7,591 bases of DNA from NCBI GenBank assembly GCA_964646405.1, contig CAZYDV010000305.1, positions 1-7,591 of the forward strand, written 5' to 3'. The notes under the pieces were generated by a model. It saw nothing but the letters and a program-made list of their open reading frames with translations. It made no database searches and was not told the origin of the DNA. Shown here piece after piece: positions 5,260 to 7,591 of this stretch. Positions within the stretch are counted from its first letter, which is position 1, and every line of letters begins with the position of its first letter. Source of the stretch: CAKZSB01 sp964646405 (lineage in GTDB: Bacteria > Pseudomonadota > Gammaproteobacteria > Granulosicoccales > Granulosicoccaceae). Both the position numbers and the translations under genes were made by a program.

Positions 5260-7591
5260 CTACGACTTCGGTTTCAAATTCTGCGGATCGTACAGCGGTT
5301 GATAACCCACACCGTCAACGGTCATTGTGTACAGCTCACCGAAATATTCGATCAACAATTCTCGTTCGATCTGACAATACTCGTGCGGCAAATAACCGAG
5401 CGCGATATTTTTGCCGATCGTCGGACCGTAGGCGATACTGGTGGTATAGGATCGACGACCGAGCGAATCAACCAGCGTGCTACCCGTCGCTGGATCGAGT
5501 ATCGGGCAGATGCCAACCGGATAGCGCGCGACGCCATTGCTGTCGGTGTTGTCTGTCATTGTCAGCGTGCACAGTGTCGCCGGCTGGTGCTCGCGCTCAC
5601 GCTGTGTAAGATAGGCCGCCTTGCCGTGGAATTCCGCGGCCTTGACTTTCGGGCGCGCCAGATCTGCCTCGTATAGATTATATTCTGTCAGCAGGTCGGC
5701 ATTTTGCAATCGCAGGCTCTTTTCCAGGCGTCGGCTGTTGGCGTAGGTCTCGACACCAATCGGGGTGACACCCTGTGCCGCCAGCGCATCCCAGACTGGC
5801 AGTCCATCATCGTAGGCGCAGTGCAGCTCCCAGCCTTGCTCGCCCACATACGAGATCCGAAAGGCAAACACCTTGACCCCATTGATTTCCAGTGTCTTGA
5901 CGGCGGCAAACGGAAAGTTCTCGTCGCTGACGGCACTGGCATCGGTCACCACTTGTTCCAGCGTGTCGCGCGCATTCGGCCCCCACAGGCCAACGCAGGC
6001 GAAATCTTCGGTGCGGTCGGTGATTTGCAGGTTGTTTTGTCCGCGATCTTCAGCCATGCGTTTTAACCAGACAAAATCGCGATTGCCGGCGTCGCCACCA
6101 TCGATCACGCGAAAGAGATCTTCGGCTACACGAATAATGGTGAGATCGGCGCGCACGCCACCGGCCTGATCGAGAAAGTGTGTGTAGACACCCTTGCCCA
6201 CCGGCGTATCACCGGCCACTTTGGCCACGCTGGCGTATTCCATCAAGTCGGCGGCGTCGGCGCCCTCTATATCGTAGATTGCAAAGTGCGATAAATTCAC
6301 CATGCCGACATCTTCAGACAGTTGCAGGTGCTCGGCATTGGAGACGCGCCAGAAATGGCGATTGTCCCACTCGTGTTCGCGCACTGGCACCTTATCGCCA
6401 AATTTTTCGATTAAGTGATCGTTGCTGGCGTAGCCATGCGCGCGCTCCCAGCCGGCAGCTTCCATGAAATGGGCGCCGAGTGCGATTTCGCGCTCGTAGA
6501 ACGGGCTGCGGCGGATGTTACGGCCCTTGGAGTAGGGCTCGCGATTGTGCACGGCCGGGTTGTAGATCTTGAATGCGGTTTCGTAGCAGCGATCGTGAAT
6601 GTATTGTTCCTGCTGCTGAAACGGGTAGTAGCGCGACACATCGATGCCGTGGTGGTCGAGCTCGGTGCGGCCATCGGTCATCCAGTCGGCGAGCAATTTG
6701 CCGGTGCCGGGGCCGTCTTTCACCCACACACTCACCGCATACCACAGACCGCGCACATTGGCCGATTCACCGATCGATGGCCCGCCATCGGCGGTGACCT
6801 GTAACAGCCCGTTGAACGAGCGTTTCTCGTCGTAGCCGAGTTCTGCCAGTATCGGCGTCAGTTCTATTGCGCGCTCCAGCGGTTCCATGATCTGATCCAT
6901 TTCCAGGTCGCGTTGCGAGGGCGACAGCCGCGCCTGTTCTTTCTCAAGCAAGTCGCGCGGGTGGCACAGCCGCGGGTTGCTCTCCTCGTAGTAGCCCCAC
7001 TCGATCATGCCGCCTTCGGAGGTTTTTGGATCGCCGGTATCGCGCAGGTAGGCCGAGTTGCCCTGATCGCGAAGCAGCGGCCAGCCGATCTCTTTACCGG
7101 TGTTGGCAAATTCATCGTAGGGGCCAAACCAGCACAGCGGGTGATCGACCGGCATCACCGGCAGGTCTTCACCGGCCATCTCGGCGATCAGTCGGCCCCA
7201 CAGTCCGGCGCAGACCACCACGTAGTCGGCGGCGATGTAGCCGCGAGTGGTTTCAACCCCGACGATACGACCGTCTTTGATGTCGAGTCCAGTGGCCGAG
7301 GTGTTGGCGAATGCCTTGAGCTTGCCGGTCTTTTCGGCGGCATCGACGAGTTCGCCACTGACGACCTGGGAGCGTGGAATCACAAGCCCCGCATCCGGAT
7401 CCCACAGTGCGCCCTGAATTTGATCTTCTTCGAGTAACGGCATTTTCTCTTTCGCCTCGGCGGCGGAGATCATTCGTGCGTTGGTACCGAATGCCTTGCC
7501 GGAGCCGACCTTGCGCTGCAGCTCCGCCATTCGCTCATCGTCGCCGACTCTGGCGACTTCCAGCCCGCCCACTTTGGCGTAGCGGCCCATC
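5260..7591 (-). CDS. FAD-dependent dimethylglycine/sarcosine dehydrogenase-like protein, GcvT family (5' partial)
   Basis: The 776 residues visible are the C-terminal part of an FAD and folate enzyme of the DMGDH/SARDH type, which oxidatively demethylates N-methyl amines and passes the one-carbon unit to tetrahydrofolate. Numbering from the Met at 7590: DAO-type FAD domain (1-310, with ADYVVVCAGLWGRL at 121-134 and a C-terminal FAD segment GLWYAVSVWVKDGPGTGK at 281-298), a central FAO_M-like linker (about 320-385), a GcvT aminomethyltransferase domain (about 390-640, with GGVRADLT at 477-484 and SYVGEQGWELH at 580-590) and a GcvT C-terminal barrel (about 660-765). The N-terminal Rossmann GxGxxG is missing because the gene runs off the right edge, so the Met at 7590 is probably internal. 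The substrate is unproven; sarcosine, dimethylglycine or a related methylamine are all possible. It is convergent with the multicopper oxidase gene. Confidence 0.9.
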   Translation of the reverse strand, partial: MGRYAKVGGLEVARVGDDERMAELQRKVGSGKAFGTNARMISAAEAKEKMPLLEEDQIQGALWDPDAGLVIPRSQVVSGELVDAAEKTGKLKAFANTSATGLDIKDGRIVGVETTRGYIAADYVVVCAGLWGRLIAEMAGEDLPVMPVDHPLCWFGPYDEFANTGKEIGWPLLRDQGNSAYLRDTGDPKTSEGGMIEWGYYEESNPRLCHPRDLLEKEQARLSPSQRDLEMDQIMEPLERAIELTPILAELGYDEKRSFNGLLQVTADGGPSIGESANVRGLWYAVSVWVKDGPGTGKLLADWMTDGRTELDHHGIDVSRYYPFQQQEQYIHDRCYETAFKIYNPAVHNREPYSKGRNIRRSPFYEREIALGAHFMEAAGWERAHGYASNDHLIEKFGDKVPVREHEWDNRHFWRVSNAEHLQLSEDVGMVNLSHFAIYDIEGADAADLMEYASVAKVAGDTPVGKGVYTHFLDQAGGVRADLTIIRVAEDLFRVIDGGDAGNRDFVWLKRMAEDRGQNNLQITDRTEDFACVGLWGPNARDTLEQVVTDASAVSDENFPFAAVKTLEINGVKVFAFRISYVGEQGWELHCAYDDGLPVWDALAAQGVTPIGVETYANSRRLEKSLRLQNADLLTEYNLYEADLARPKVKAAEFHGKAAYLTQREREHQPATLCTLTMTDNTDSNGVARYPVGICPILDPATGSTLVDSLGRRSYTTSIAYGPTIGKNIALGYLPHEYCQIERELLIEYFGELYTMTVDGVGYQPLYDPQNLKPKS

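Noticed and set aside
5043..5609. 188-residue plus-strand frame across the convergent spacer
   Set aside because: It overlaps both the C-terminus of the multicopper oxidase and the C-terminus of the dehydrogenase. The translation is Arg/Ser-rich and without motifs, as expected for a shadow frame.
6913..7437. 174-residue plus-strand frame inside the dehydrogenase gene
   Set aside because: It is antisense to a well-conserved FAD domain and has no recognisable motif or ribosome binding site.
1..7591. CRISPR array, tRNA/rRNA genes, insertion sequence with transposase
   Set aside because: No regularly spaced direct repeats, no tRNA- or rRNA-like sequence and no transposase-like protein were seen on either strand.

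Overview
The window looks like ordinary chromosomal DNA of a GC-rich proteobacterium. A gammaproteobacterium, perhaps marine or environmental, fits the gene types best: a MAPEG protein, a PAS/GAF/GGDEF regulator, a Tat-exported multicopper oxidase and a GcvT-type FAD oxidoreductase. The taxon is inferred from these gene types, not shown by the sequence. There are no rRNA, tRNA, CRISPR, phage or transposase genes.

Layout, left to right. Positions 1-110 are non-coding and carry a 46-bp perfect palindrome flanked by REP-like hairpin units. Positions 111-512 (minus) encode a small MAPEG-family membrane protein. Positions 513-623 hold a GC-rich hairpin. Positions 624-1367 (minus) encode a two-domain VOC/glyoxalase-like protein. 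A 267-bp divergent spacer with one short dyad separates it from 1635-3566 (plus), a 643-residue soluble PAS-like/GAF/GAF/GGDEF diguanylate cyclase. About 145 bp later comes a Tat-dependent multicopper oxidase (plus), probably starting at a TTG at 3712 and ending at 5112. A 147-bp convergent spacer holds two more REP-like units. The rest, 5260-7591 (minus), is the C-terminal 776 residues of a dimethylglycine/sarcosine-dehydrogenase-like FAD and GcvT protein whose N-terminus lies beyond the right edge.

The genes do not form an evident pathway. They are housekeeping or accessory functions side by side: c-di-GMP signalling, periplasmic copper or phenol oxidation, one-carbon catabolism of N-methylated amines, and small-molecule or detoxification-type enzymes. 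I see no convincing new multi-gene system.

The least expected signal is non-coding. The heptamer GGTGGGA occurs four times by my reading, all in the two spacers at 1-110 and 5113-5259. Each spacer has one copy on each strand. Two copies also share GTCCAGCGA at identical spacing. This suggests a dispersed short palindromic (REP/BIME or MITE-like) repeat family of the host genome.
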